A DNA stretch of 53,863 nucleotides from Patescibacteria group bacterium (lineage in GTDB: Bacteria > Patescibacteria > Paceibacteria > UBA6257 > 2-01-FULL-56-20), in assembly GCA_024654525.1 (NCBI GenBank), contig JANLHI010000015.1:1-53863 (forward strand), read 5' to 3'. The translations under genes were made by a program, and so were the position numbers. Of this stretch, positions 32,550-41,036 are shown piece after piece. Every line of letters starts with the position of its first letter. Position 1 is the stretch's first letter. The notes beneath the pieces were generated by a model. It ran no database searches. It was not told the origin of the DNA and was given only the letters and a program-made list of their open reading frames with translations.

Positions 32550-33241
32550 TGATTGATAATTTCAAAATTGGCAATAAGCGCCAAATTTCCCGTAAATGCA
32601 AGAATACCAATAAGAATCAGCACCACACCAAACGCCACATTGATATATCCCGCAACGGATGCATACCGAGAAAAAAGCGCATCCGCACGTGAGGCAAACA
32701 ATCCCACAAGAAGAAACGGGATACCTAATCCGACTGAATATGCAATAAGTGCGAAAAATGCCGTTCCAGGCGCGCTTGCCGAAATGGCAAGCACACTTCC
32801 CAACACCGGCCCCACGCACGGAGTCCATCCGGCGGCAAATGACGCGCCAAAAAGGAACGAGGCGCCATATTTTGCCTTTACAGTACGGGGAACTTCAAAC
32901 TTCGCTTCGCGATCAAGGAACGGAATACGAAGTAATCCCGAAAGGTGCAACCCAAAAATAATAATGAATGCCCCGCCGATACGAGAAAGCCATTGTTGCG
33001 TGCTGTATGCCGCTGATGCAAGAACACTGTTCAAAAGCACGCCCGCCGCGGCAAACACCACGGAAAATCCCAATACAAAGAAAACACTTCCCAAAAACAT
33101 TTCCCGCCGTCGATTGACTGTTTCGCGAAGCGACATTCCCACAAGATGCGCGAGAAATGCCGGAATAAGCGGCAATACGCACGGCGAAAGAAACGAAACG
33201 ATTCCCGCAAAAAATGAAACGACAATGGGTATGTTATCCAT
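32534..33241 (-). CDS. ccdA: CcdA-type thiol-disulfide electron transporter
   Basis: 235 residues from MDNIPIVVSF, with six membrane helices. The two redox cysteines are in SPCVLPLIPA (C21) and GWTPCVGPVLG (C142), as in CcdA/DsbD transmembrane domains. It moves reducing equivalents from cytoplasmic thioredoxin across the membrane, here most likely to the overlapping TlpA-like partner. The start at 33241 was chosen over a Met seven codons upstream because of family alignment. Confidence 0.92.
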   Translation of the reverse strand: MDNIPIVVSFFAGIVSFLSPCVLPLIPAFLAHLVGMSLRETVNRRREMFLGSVFFVLGFSVVFAAAGVLLNSVLASAAYSTQQWLSRIGGAFIIIFGLHLSGLLRIPFLDREAKFEVPRTVKAKYGASFLFGASFAAGWTPCVGPVLGSVLAISASAPGTAFFALIAYSVGLGIPFLLVGLFASRADALFSRYASVAGYINVAFGVVLILIGILAFTGNLALIANFEIINQWLLR

Positions 33242-33323
33242 AATACATAATAAGTATACCAAAAAATCCCCCGAAGCACGAAGCCGGGAGATTCTCTCTA
33301 AAATGAAAAACGTGAAAAGCGTA

Positions 33324-33542
33324 CTACTTCACCGCCTTCACCACATTGACATTGTTAATATGCCAAGAGCGATAGCTCCACTTCCCGCCCGAAGCTCTGT
33401 ACCGTACCGCCACGTGCAACACAGGCACCGGTAAAAAAAGCCTTTTCGGGTGCTGCGGATGTCCGCGTACCGTACCAACTTTCTTCGTTCTTCCATTCAG
33501 CACTTTCATACCCGGATTCAAATCTTTGACTCTCACACTCAT
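33324..33542 (-). CDS. Small basic beta-barrel-like protein
   Basis: 72 residues, MSVRVKDLNPGMKVLNGRTK at the N-terminus, then KVGTVRG, a KOW/SH3-like pattern, and a basic C-terminus. A good Shine-Dalgarno (AAAGGAG) lies about 9 nt before the ATG, unusual for this window. It may bind RNA or ribosomes by its charge, but no family was assigned. Confidence 0.7.
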   Translation of the reverse strand: MSVRVKDLNPGMKVLNGRTKKVGTVRGHPQHPKRLFLPVPVLHVAVRYRASGGKWSYRSWHINNVNVVKAVK

Positions 33543-33605
33543 AACAGTAATCTCCTTTCTGTAGGCATTTTAATAATACATAAAATCGCCATTTTCTCCA
33601 TACTC

Positions 33606-33635
33606 TTCACGCAATCCGTGTCATCGTGGTACACT
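33606..33635 (+). promoter_or_regulatory. Predicted promoter of the mscS operon
   Basis: TTCACG and TACACT spaced 18 nt, with TGG before the -10; the ATG follows 8 nt after. Confidence 0.45.
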
Positions 33636-33643
33636 GAAAAACA

Positions 33644-34513
33644 ATGAATGAGCTTAAAATTGAATTTTCTCCGACAGAAATTGCCGGAACAATAACCACT
33701 CACGGCATGCGCATCATCCTCATTGTAATCGTTGCACTCCTTATCCGAAAATTCGGCGCCGTATTTATTGAAAAATTCATACGGAAAATCATTACCACTG
33801 ACAACTCGCAAAGCCATGATGCGGAAAGGAAGCGTGAAGATACATTGATCCGAATCTTCGGCGGCACACTCAGAATCGGCATATGGATTACCGCGGGACT
33901 CATGATACTTTCCGAAATCGGCATTGAAATCGGCCCTCTTCTCGCCGCCGCAGGCATCGCAGGACTCGCCATAGGATTCGGAGGACAATACCTCATCAGA
34001 GACGTGATTGCAGGACTTTTTATCATTATGGAAAACCAATACCGCGTAGGCGACGTGGTATGCGCCGACGGCACCTGTGGACTTGTGGAGGATATCAGTT
34101 TACGCATGACACAACTCCGCGACCTTGACGGCGTAGTACACCACATACCCCACGGAGAAATAAAGCGCGTATCAAACCTCTCAAAAAACTTCGCGCGAGT
34201 GAATTTAAATATCGGCGTGGCATACCACACCGACATTGAACACGCCATCGAAGTCATCAACCACGTCGGCAAAGAATTATCGGAAGATGCCGCATTTCGT
34301 GATTCGATTATCAAAACACCTCAATTCCTCCGCGTGGATGATTTTGCTGATTCCGCAATAACACTTAAAATAGTGGGAGATACCAAACCACTAAAACAAT
34401 GGGAGGTAACCGGCGAATTACGAAAACGCCTGAAAATCGCATTCGACAAAGAGCACATTGAGATTCCGTTTCCGCAACGCGTAATTCATTACGCAAATCC
34501 CCCACAACAATAG
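33644..34513 (+). CDS. mscS: Small-conductance mechanosensitive channel MscS
   Basis: 289 residues, the size of E. coli MscS. The pore helix region is LLAAAGIAGLAIGFGGQYLIRDVIAG, with the Gly/Ala pattern of TM3. The beta domain has YRVGDVV, GLVEDISLRMTQLRDLDGVVHHIPHG, and the C-terminal alpha/beta domain ends EIPFPQRVIHY. It releases solutes on hypoosmotic shock. It is the first gene of a four-gene run with DUF389, gpsA and a glycerol-kinase-like gene. Confidence 0.95.
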   Translation: MNELKIEFSPTEIAGTITTHGMRIILIVIVALLIRKFGAVFIEKFIRKIITTDNSQSHDAERKREDTLIRIFGGTLRIGIWITAGLMILSEIGIEIGPLLAAAGIAGLAIGFGGQYLIRDVIAGLFIIMENQYRVGDVVCADGTCGLVEDISLRMTQLRDLDGVVHHIPHGEIKRVSNLSKNFARVNLNIGVAYHTDIEHAIEVINHVGKELSEDAAFRDSIIKTPQFLRVDDFADSAITLKIVGDTKPLKQWEVTGELRKRLKIAFDKEHIEIPFPQRVIHYANPPQQ

Positions 34514-34527
34514 CCATCATAAATATT

Positions 34528-35235
34528 ATGATTACCCGCGCGGCATTCAAGATCACCCCCGAGGAACGGGAGCACACATTACTCCGCCTCATCAAAAATT
34601 CCTACCCCGGCTCGAACTTTTACATCATGCTCATTGCATCGGTGATTATCGCCACCGCCGGTCTCATCTTGAACAATACGGCGGTTATCATCGGGAGCAT
34701 GCTAGTTGCGCCATTCCTTTCCCCGATACTTAGTTTGAGCTTGGGAATTGTACTTGCAGATTTTGATATTATTCACCGCTCACTCGTCATCATCGGAAAA
34801 TCCGCCCTTACCACACTCGTCGTTGCAACATTGTTTGCTGCATTCCTCCTTGTTCCCTATGGCTACAACACGGAAATTCTTTCCCGCGTATCACCCTCAC
34901 TCCCCTACCTTTACATCGCAATCGCCGCAGGAGTCGCCGCCGCATTCGCAATCGCGAAACCATCACTCTCCGAATTTATTGTGGGCGTTGCGGTAAGTGT
35001 CGCCATCCTTCCCCCGCTTGCGGTAAGCGGTGTCGGAATAAGTCAGCTTGATCCTTTAGTAGGAATCGGTGCCCTCCAATTGTTTGTCGTAAATCTTGTG
35101 GGAATCGTATTCGCGGGTGTTATCGTCTTTTCTCTTATGGGATTTTATCCTTCGCGCAGTAAAGCTGAAAAAGTCATTAAGGCGGAGGAAAGAAAGCTGA
35201 AGGCCGAGCAACACATCGCTGACGCAAAGCGATAA
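34528..35235 (+). CDS. DUF389 (TIGR00341-like) membrane protein
   Basis: 235 residues with about six membrane helices. YPGSNFYIMLIASVIIATAG, NNTAVIIGSMLVAPFLSPIL and ISVG-like stretches such as VAVSVAILPPLAVSGVGIS are characteristic of DUF389. The C-terminus is a charged helix. Function of the family is unknown; the neighbours suggest a link to osmotic or lipid functions. It begins 14 nt after mscS. Confidence 0.88.
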   Translation: MITRAAFKITPEEREHTLLRLIKNSYPGSNFYIMLIASVIIATAGLILNNTAVIIGSMLVAPFLSPILSLSLGIVLADFDIIHRSLVIIGKSALTTLVVATLFAAFLLVPYGYNTEILSRVSPSLPYLYIAIAAGVAAAFAIAKPSLSEFIVGVAVSVAILPPLAVSGVGISQLDPLVGIGALQLFVVNLVGIVFAGVIVFSLMGFYPSRSKAEKVIKAEERKLKAEQHIADAKR

Positions 35236-35248
35236 CCTGAATCCCATC

Positions 35249-36145
35249 ATGACGCGAGCGACAATCATCGGTGTAGGAGCAATAGGAACGGCAATCGCTC
35301 ATGCACTTGGGCGGCGCAGTGATATGCATATCACGCTATGGGACATTGATTCCTCAAAAATGCCTCGCGCAATAGAACTCTCCGATGCTCTTACCAACAC
35401 CGACATCGTATGCATGTGCGTACCGTCATGGGTAATGCGTCCCGCACTTACCTCAATACTCCCCTTTCTTCCAAAACATGCGTTGGTAATCTCTCTCGCA
35501 AAAGGAATCGAACGCGACACGCTCCTTACCATGGACATGCTTCTCAAAAAAATACTTCCCCGAGGACAACACTTTGGAATTCTAGGAGGCGCAATGCTTG
35601 CAAAAGAGATCATGCAAAATAAAGGAGGCGCGGGAATTATCGGGGTATCCTCTCCGCGCGCGCTTATACTTGCACGAAAACTTCTTAAAAAAACCGATGT
35701 TGCACTTGAATATTCACTGAACGCAAAAGGCATAGCACTCTCCGGAGTTTTAAAAAATATATATGCCTTGGCACTTGGACTTGCGGACGGATTGGAATGG
35801 AGCGGAAACAGAAAAGGATGGATTGCTTCCTGTGCTATACAAGAAATGGAGGAGATAATAAAAAATCTTGGCGGAAAATCCGGAGTCGCATGCGGACTTG
35901 CGGGATTGGGAGATATGATTGCAACGGGATACAGTATCTATTCAAAAAATCGCCAAACGGGGCACGATCTTGCGATGGGAAAACCGTGCTGTCCCACAAG
36001 CGAAGGAGTTGTTTCCCTTCCTTCATTACTCGCAATACTTGGGAAAAAACGCTCTCAATTTCCACTTCTCTCCGCACTTACCCATATCATTATCCATAAA
36101 AAGGATGCCCGAACTACCTTTGAAAAACTTATCCCAAAAACATAG
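35249..36145 (+). CDS. gpsA: Glycerol-3-phosphate dehydrogenase [NAD(P)+]
   Basis: 298 residues, somewhat shorter than the usual 330. The nucleotide-binding motif is IIGVGAIGTAIAHALGR. VISLAKGIERDT, LKNIYALALGLADGL and GLAGLGDMIATGYSIYSKNRQTG match the GpsA catalytic domain, including the Lys of LKNIYA. It reduces dihydroxyacetone phosphate to sn-glycerol-3-phosphate for membrane lipid backbones. It overlaps the next gene by 41 nt. Confidence 0.92.
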   Translation: MTRATIIGVGAIGTAIAHALGRRSDMHITLWDIDSSKMPRAIELSDALTNTDIVCMCVPSWVMRPALTSILPFLPKHALVISLAKGIERDTLLTMDMLLKKILPRGQHFGILGGAMLAKEIMQNKGGAGIIGVSSPRALILARKLLKKTDVALEYSLNAKGIALSGVLKNIYALALGLADGLEWSGNRKGWIASCAIQEMEEIIKNLGGKSGVACGLAGLGDMIATGYSIYSKNRQTGHDLAMGKPCCPTSEGVVSLPSLLAILGKKRSQFPLLSALTHIIIHKKDARTTFEKLIPKT

Positions 36146-37334
36146 CGCCCCTTATGCGCTGGTGCTTGATGTGGGTACCACTGGTGTAAAAGCGTTGGTA
36201 TTTGATAAAAATTTCTCCGTAGTCGCACGCTCCTACGCTCTCCTCAATAAACAATTTCCTCTTTGTTCCACTTCTCGTAATGATTGTAAATGTGTGGAAC
36301 AGGATCCATGCGAACTTATCACACGCTCTGCCGAAGTGTTGCGCCACGTATTGCACACCACCCATATCCCCCACAAGGCGTGGGCGGGATTCGGCATCAC
36401 TACACAACGCGAAACATTTGTATGTTGGGACGCACATACCGGAAACCCCATATATCCCGCAATCGTGTGGGAAGACACGCGCACTTCGCGCATATGCGCG
36501 TCACTAAACAAAAAACACTATGCTTCCGTAAAGGAAAAAACGGGTCTTTCGATTGATCCGTATTTCTCCGCGTCTAAAATAAAATGGGTATTAGACAATG
36601 TTCCCGCCGCACAGACACTCCTTTCTCAAAATCGACTCGCGTGCGGCACCGTAGACAGCTGGATACTCCGAAGTTTTGCCGATAAAAATCCCCATACTAC
36701 CGATTACACCAATGCATCCCGTACTCTTCTCTTCAATATAAGAACACTTTCATGGGATAACGCACTTCTTGAAATATTTGACATACCTGAATCGATACTT
36801 CCTCGCGCACTTCCCTCCTCCTCACGATTCGGTGCGCTCGATAAAAAAATACTGGGATTTTCACTTCCTATACTTGCCATGTGTGGAGACCAACAAGCAA
36901 GTCTCTATGCCGCGGGAACCGCACTTGGAACCACAAAAGTTACCTATGGCACCGGCACATTCCTTATGCAAACACTGGGAAAAAAAATGATTACTTCTTC
37001 CTCGTTTTTCACTACGCTTACCGCCGATTCGAAAAAAAATGCTCCGCGCTATGCCGCAGAAATAAAAATTGCCTGTTGTGGACAAAAGATACAAGCGGCA
37101 CTCGCCAATCCCCCCGAAATGTACGGCATTATGAATGGATTAGCGCATACCGTAGCAAAAAAACTTCCCTTATTTCCAATGCCCGCAAAAAAACTCATCC
37201 TTGACGGAGGTGCCACACAAAGCCCTTATCTTGTTGCCATACAAAGCACGCTGGCACATCTTCCCACGAAAAAGCAACCAACACATGACGGCACCGCCCT
37301 TGGCATTGCAAAACTTATTCTAAAAAACGCGTAA
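36105..37334 (+). CDS. glpK: Short glycerol-kinase-like FGGY kinase
   Basis: 409 residues from MPELPLKNLS, against about 500 for GlpK. The first domain is canonical: LVLDVGTTGVKALVFD, GITTQRETFVCWD with the glycerol-binding R-E, AIVWEDTRTS, and IDPYFSASKIKWVLDN. The second domain has GDQQASLY (D261, catalytic base position) and TYGTGTFLM but is shortened by about 60-90 residues before LILDGGATQSPYL. Glycerol-contact residues appear kept, so activity is plausible. Upstream, the frame runs inside gpsA and was not used. With GpsA it makes two routes to glycerol-3-phosphate. Confidence 0.82.
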   Translation: MPELPLKNLSQKHSAPYALVLDVGTTGVKALVFDKNFSVVARSYALLNKQFPLCSTSRNDCKCVEQDPCELITRSAEVLRHVLHTTHIPHKAWAGFGITTQRETFVCWDAHTGNPIYPAIVWEDTRTSRICASLNKKHYASVKEKTGLSIDPYFSASKIKWVLDNVPAAQTLLSQNRLACGTVDSWILRSFADKNPHTTDYTNASRTLLFNIRTLSWDNALLEIFDIPESILPRALPSSSRFGALDKKILGFSLPILAMCGDQQASLYAAGTALGTTKVTYGTGTFLMQTLGKKMITSSSFFTTLTADSKKNAPRYAAEIKIACCGQKIQAALANPPEMYGIMNGLAHTVAKKLPLFPMPAKKLILDGGATQSPYLVAIQSTLAHLPTKKQPTHDGTALGIAKLILKNA

Positions 37335-37379
37335 TGTGCAAAAGGTCGCAATAACACATCTATTACAAACACAAATATC

Positions 37380-37664
37380 ATGGCACAAGAAGTAATCAAG
37401 AAAAACGGCTCGCGCCAACCATTTGACACGGAAAAACTTCGCCGATCCATTGAAGACGCAATGTCCGATGCGGGAATGGAACAAAACTCCGATACCGTAA
37501 ACTCGGTAGCCGGTAACGCACTCGCGATTGCAGACAACAAGGATATCATCACCACTGCCGAACTAAAAGCCGCAATTATAGAAGGACTTACCATTTCCGC
37601 CTCTGCCGCCGCGGAGGCATGGAAAAAATACGAGGCGTCACGAAACACTCCTCCCGCGCAATAA
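37380..37664 (+). CDS. Stand-alone ATP-cone domain protein
   Basis: 94 residues, MAQEVIKKNGSRQPFDTEKL onward, which is nearly a complete ATP-cone (nucleotide-sensing domain of NrdA and NrdR). It has no zinc ribbon as in NrdR and no catalytic part. It lies 434 nt upstream of nrdA on the same strand but behind its own terminator. A role in sensing ATP/dATP for ribonucleotide reduction is inferred from the domain and neighbour. Confidence 0.85.
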   Translation: MAQEVIKKNGSRQPFDTEKLRRSIEDAMSDAGMEQNSDTVNSVAGNALAIADNKDIITTAELKAAIIEGLTISASAAAEAWKKYEASRNTPPAQ

Positions 37665-37685
37665 ATCACCAGCCGGATATCGAAC

Positions 37686-37726
37686 AAACCGCCCATATGC
37701 TTGATTATCAAGCATATGGGCGGTTT
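37686..37726 (+). terminator. Strong rho-independent terminator
   Basis: A 19-bp stem (AAACCGCCCATATGCTTGA) with a 3-nt loop, followed by T residues, downstream of the ATP-cone gene. Confidence 0.85.
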
Positions 37727-37826
37727 TATTGTATGTCCCTCACCTCCCCTTTCTTCAAGAAACAAAAAATACTCTTTTATATACCTAAACTTTCAAAAAA
37801 CCGCTTCTTCGATTCGAAAGAAATAC

Positions 37827-37934
37827 ATGGCCAAGTCCCCAAAATCCCATCATCTCACACGCTCTTCCCCCAAAAACACTACAGGGAAAATAAAACGCTT
37901 TATAAGGAGTAAAACTACTCTATTCTCGTTATAA
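37827..37934 (+). CDS. Possible 35-aa basic peptide
   Basis: MAKSPKSHHLTRSSPKNTTG and a basic tail, in the gap between the ATP-cone terminator and nrdA. The composition resembles a nucleic-acid-binding peptide. No ribosome-binding site or homologue was recognised, so it may be chance. Confidence 0.25.
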   Translation: MAKSPKSHHLTRSSPKNTTGKIKRFIRSKTTLFSL

Positions 37935-37986
37935 AAGCACCTTGGAGGCATAGAAAAATACCTTAGAAAAGAGTCATGTTTGATTT

Positions 37987-38024
37987 TTTTTCACAACATG
38001 GTGAAACACACTTACTTATCCACA
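37987..38024 (+). promoter_or_regulatory. Two DnaA-box-like sites upstream of nrdA
   Basis: TTATCCACA at 38016-38024 is a perfect consensus DnaA box. TTTTTCACA at 37987-37995 fits the looser TTWTNCACA. Both are on the same strand, 75-110 nt before nrdA. In E. coli DnaA regulates nrdAB, so regulation of the reductase is the likelier reading than an origin. Confidence 0.5.
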
Positions 38025-38054
38025 GCGCAACTGTATTTTGAAAAAAATCGGGGT

Positions 38055-38069
38055 GTATACTAGGTATAC
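38055..38069. promoter_or_regulatory. Inverted repeat in the nrdA promoter region
   Basis: GTATACTAGGTATAC, a 6-3-6 palindrome 30 nt before the nrdA start, overlapping a possible -10 (TATACT). It could be an operator; it does not match the NrdR-box consensus. Confidence 0.45.
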
Positions 38070-38098
38070 GACAAAGAAAATTTCATATATTTATCATT

Positions 38099-40978
38099 AT
38101 GGCTATCGAGCAAATCAAGAAAAGAAACGGAAGCATAGTTGCATTTGACCGAGTACGCATCACTCGCGCCATAGACAAAGCATTCATTGCAACCGGCGTA
38201 ACGGTTGAGGAAAAAAAACTATTAGATCTTACCAATGAAGTTATCGATGAAGTTAACGCAAAATTTGAAGAAAAAATCCCAAGCGTTGAGGATATTCAAG
38301 ATGTCGTAGAACAAAAACTTGCTGATGCGGGAAACTTTAGTGTTGCAAAATCATACATTGTATACCGTCGCGAACGGGAAAAAGTACGCGAGCGCAAAAA
38401 ATGGGAAACGCTTGAGCGCGTAGAAAAGCGTGAGTTGAATGTAAAACGTCGCGACGGTTCCGTGGCATTGTTTGATATCGTTGAAATTGAACACGCGGTG
38501 CGTAATGTCGCGAATGCATATCCGGAAGTCGCCATGAACGTGTACGAAGTTTTGGAAGATGTAAAAAACGGACTCTACGACGGCATTACTACCAGTGAAA
38601 TCAATCAGGTGGTGCTCATGGTGTTGAAAGCACGCATCGAAAAAGATCCGGTATACTCATCCGTTGCCGCACGATTCCTAATCAATGATCTTTACAAAGA
38701 AATTCTTGATACTGATGAATTTGAAAAAGGTTTCGAAAACGCGCACAAAATAGGATTTGCGCAATCAATTCGTCGCGGTGTGAAATGTGGACGTTTCGAT
38801 AAACGACTTCTTGAAGTAGATCTGGATACACTTGGCGAGGCTCTTTCTTTTTCGAGAGATCGGCTGTTTGAATATATGGGAGTACAAACGCTCTTTGATC
38901 GTTACTTTATGAAAGATTATGAACAAAACACATTTGAAGTACCTCAATACTTCTGGATGCGTGTGGCGCTTGGACTTGCATTGAACGAAAAAAATAGAGA
39001 ATCGCGCGCTATCGAGTTCTATGAAGTAATGTCAACACTTCGTTATGTTCCTTCTACGCCGACACTGCTCCATTCTGGCACCACTCACCCGCAAATGAGC
39101 TCGTGCTACCTCACTACTATCGAAGACGATCTCAGTCATATTTTTAAATGCGTGGGCGACAATGCCCAACTCTCGAAATGGTCGGGGGGTATCGGCAATG
39201 ACTGGTCAAATCTCCGTGCGGTAGGATCACTTATTAAAAGCACGAATACCACCAGCCAAGGCGTTATTCCCTTCTTGAAAGTCATTGATGCTACCACTGC
39301 ATCCATTAATCGGAGCGGGAAACGACGCGGTGCGACATGCGCATACCTTGAAATATGGCATTACGAAATAGAAGATTTCCTCGAACTTCGTAAAAATACC
39401 GGAGATGAGCGTCGTCGGACGCACGATATCAATACCGCGAACTGGATTCCTGATCTTTTTATGAAACGGCTTCGCGAAAACGGAATGTGGACGCTTTTCT
39501 CTCCCGATGAAACACCCGAGCTACATCATATATTCGGGAAAAGATTTGAAGAGAAATATGCGGAATACGAAGCGGCGGCGGACCGAGGGGAAATGCGTCT
39601 TTGGAAACGCATAAAAGCACAAGATCTTTGGAAAAAAATGGTGACAATGCTTTTCGAAACAGGGCATCCGTGGATCACCTTTAAAGACTCGTGTAACATT
39701 CGCAGTCCACAAGATCACGTGGGAGTAGTACACAGTTCCAACCTTTGCACCGAAATTACCCTAAACACTTCTGCCGAAGAAACCGCGGTATGTAATCTTG
39801 GGTCTCTGAATCTTGTGCGTCACCTCTCTTCACCAAAGATCGCGAACGAAGGATTTGAGAGTAGTGCGATAAATTATGACCTTCTTGCCGAATCGATTTC
39901 TACCGCGGTACGCATGCTCGACAACGTAATTGATTTGAACTACTACCCCACCATGGAAGCCAAGAACTCGAACATGCGACACCGACCCGTGGGCATGGGA
40001 ATCATGGCGTTTCAAGATATCCTCTATAAACTCGGACTTCAGTTTGCGAGTAAAGAGGCAGTCACGCTCTCGGATGAATTGATGGAATTTGTGTCATATC
40101 ACGCGATATTCACTTCATCAAAACTTGCGGAAGAACGCGGAACGTATTCAAGCTATAAAGGATCAAAGTGGGATCGCAACCTCTTCCCTATCGACACGCT
40201 TAAACTTCTTGAAGAAGAGCGCGGAATCCCCACAGGAATAGATATATCATCGCAACTCGATTGGACTCCAGTACGGGAATCGGTAAGAAAACACGGCATG
40301 CGGAATTCAAACTGTCTTGCCATAGCTCCAACCGCAACAATCGCGAATATTTCCGGATGCCTTCCCTCCATTGAACCTATTTACAAAAATCTCTACGTAA
40401 AATCGAATTTTAGCGGAGAATTTACCATAATAAACAGGTATCTTGTGGAAGATTTGAAAGCACTGAATTTATGGAATGATGACATTGCCGATAAAATAAA
40501 ATACTACGACGGGAGCGTACAAAAAATACAAGATATTCCCGAAGAACTCCGCGCACGCTACAAAGAAGTTTTTGAAATTGATTCTCACTGGATTATTGCG
40601 CATGCGGCACAACGCGGAAAGTGGATTGATCAAAGCCAGTCGGTAAATATATTCACCTCAAGCGAATCCGGCGCTCGCATTGCAAACGTATATATGGATG
40701 CATGGGAGAAGGGTATGAAAACAACCTACTACCTTCGTACCCTTGGCGCTTCATCAGTTGAAAAAAGCACGCTCGATATCAACAAGCAATACGACACGCC
40801 AAAAATAGAAGCTTCGGCAGTTGCCACTCCCACGAACGCAGATCTTCCGATTGCAACGGAAAAACAACCCCACGCGGAATTTGCAGTCGCCCCTGCTCCG
40901 GGAAAAGATCCTTCTATTATTTCCGCAAGCGCAGTGATTCATGTTGCTGAAGACGGCATATGCGAAGCATGTCAATAG
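38099..40978 (+). CDS. nrdA: Ribonucleoside-diphosphate reductase large subunit
   Basis: 959 residues. Two ATP-cone modules come first: IKKRNGSIVAFDRVRITRAI (about 5-95) and VKRRDGSVALFDIVEIEHAV (about 115-200). The catalytic barrel has the three active-site cysteine regions: MSSCYLTT, NLCTEITL and AVCNLGSLNLV. The loop and radical-path motif is NCLAIAPTATIANISGCLPS. The C-terminus ends ICEACQ, the CxxC pair that reduces the active site. It makes deoxyribonucleotides with the small subunit encoded 58 nt downstream. Two N-terminal cones imply allosteric control by ATP/dATP. Confidence 0.96.
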   Translation: MAIEQIKKRNGSIVAFDRVRITRAIDKAFIATGVTVEEKKLLDLTNEVIDEVNAKFEEKIPSVEDIQDVVEQKLADAGNFSVAKSYIVYRREREKVRERKKWETLERVEKRELNVKRRDGSVALFDIVEIEHAVRNVANAYPEVAMNVYEVLEDVKNGLYDGITTSEINQVVLMVLKARIEKDPVYSSVAARFLINDLYKEILDTDEFEKGFENAHKIGFAQSIRRGVKCGRFDKRLLEVDLDTLGEALSFSRDRLFEYMGVQTLFDRYFMKDYEQNTFEVPQYFWMRVALGLALNEKNRESRAIEFYEVMSTLRYVPSTPTLLHSGTTHPQMSSCYLTTIEDDLSHIFKCVGDNAQLSKWSGGIGNDWSNLRAVGSLIKSTNTTSQGVIPFLKVIDATTASINRSGKRRGATCAYLEIWHYEIEDFLELRKNTGDERRRTHDINTANWIPDLFMKRLRENGMWTLFSPDETPELHHIFGKRFEEKYAEYEAAADRGEMRLWKRIKAQDLWKKMVTMLFETGHPWITFKDSCNIRSPQDHVGVVHSSNLCTEITLNTSAEETAVCNLGSLNLVRHLSSPKIANEGFESSAINYDLLAESISTAVRMLDNVIDLNYYPTMEAKNSNMRHRPVGMGIMAFQDILYKLGLQFASKEAVTLSDELMEFVSYHAIFTSSKLAEERGTYSSYKGSKWDRNLFPIDTLKLLEEERGIPTGIDISSQLDWTPVRESVRKHGMRNSNCLAIAPTATIANISGCLPSIEPIYKNLYVKSNFSGEFTIINRYLVEDLKALNLWNDDIADKIKYYDGSVQKIQDIPEELRARYKEVFEIDSHWIIAHAAQRGKWIDQSQSVNIFTSSESGARIANVYMDAWEKGMKTTYYLRTLGASSVEKSTLDINKQYDTPKIEASAVATPTNADLPIATEKQPHAEFAVAPAPGKDPSIISASAVIHVAEDGICEACQ

Positions 40979-41036
40979 AAAGCGGTTGTAGAGTCATCAG
41001 TTATACGTTATAAGTTAATTACATATCAATTCATCT

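Noticed and set aside
32553..33434. 293-codon plus-strand frame antisense to ccdA
   Set aside because: ccdA is certain from its redox cysteines and helices; the antisense frame has shadow composition only.
37960..38098. Chromosomal origin based on DnaA boxes
   Set aside because: Only two boxes, no dnaA or dnaN nearby, and the location directly before nrdA fits promoter control better.
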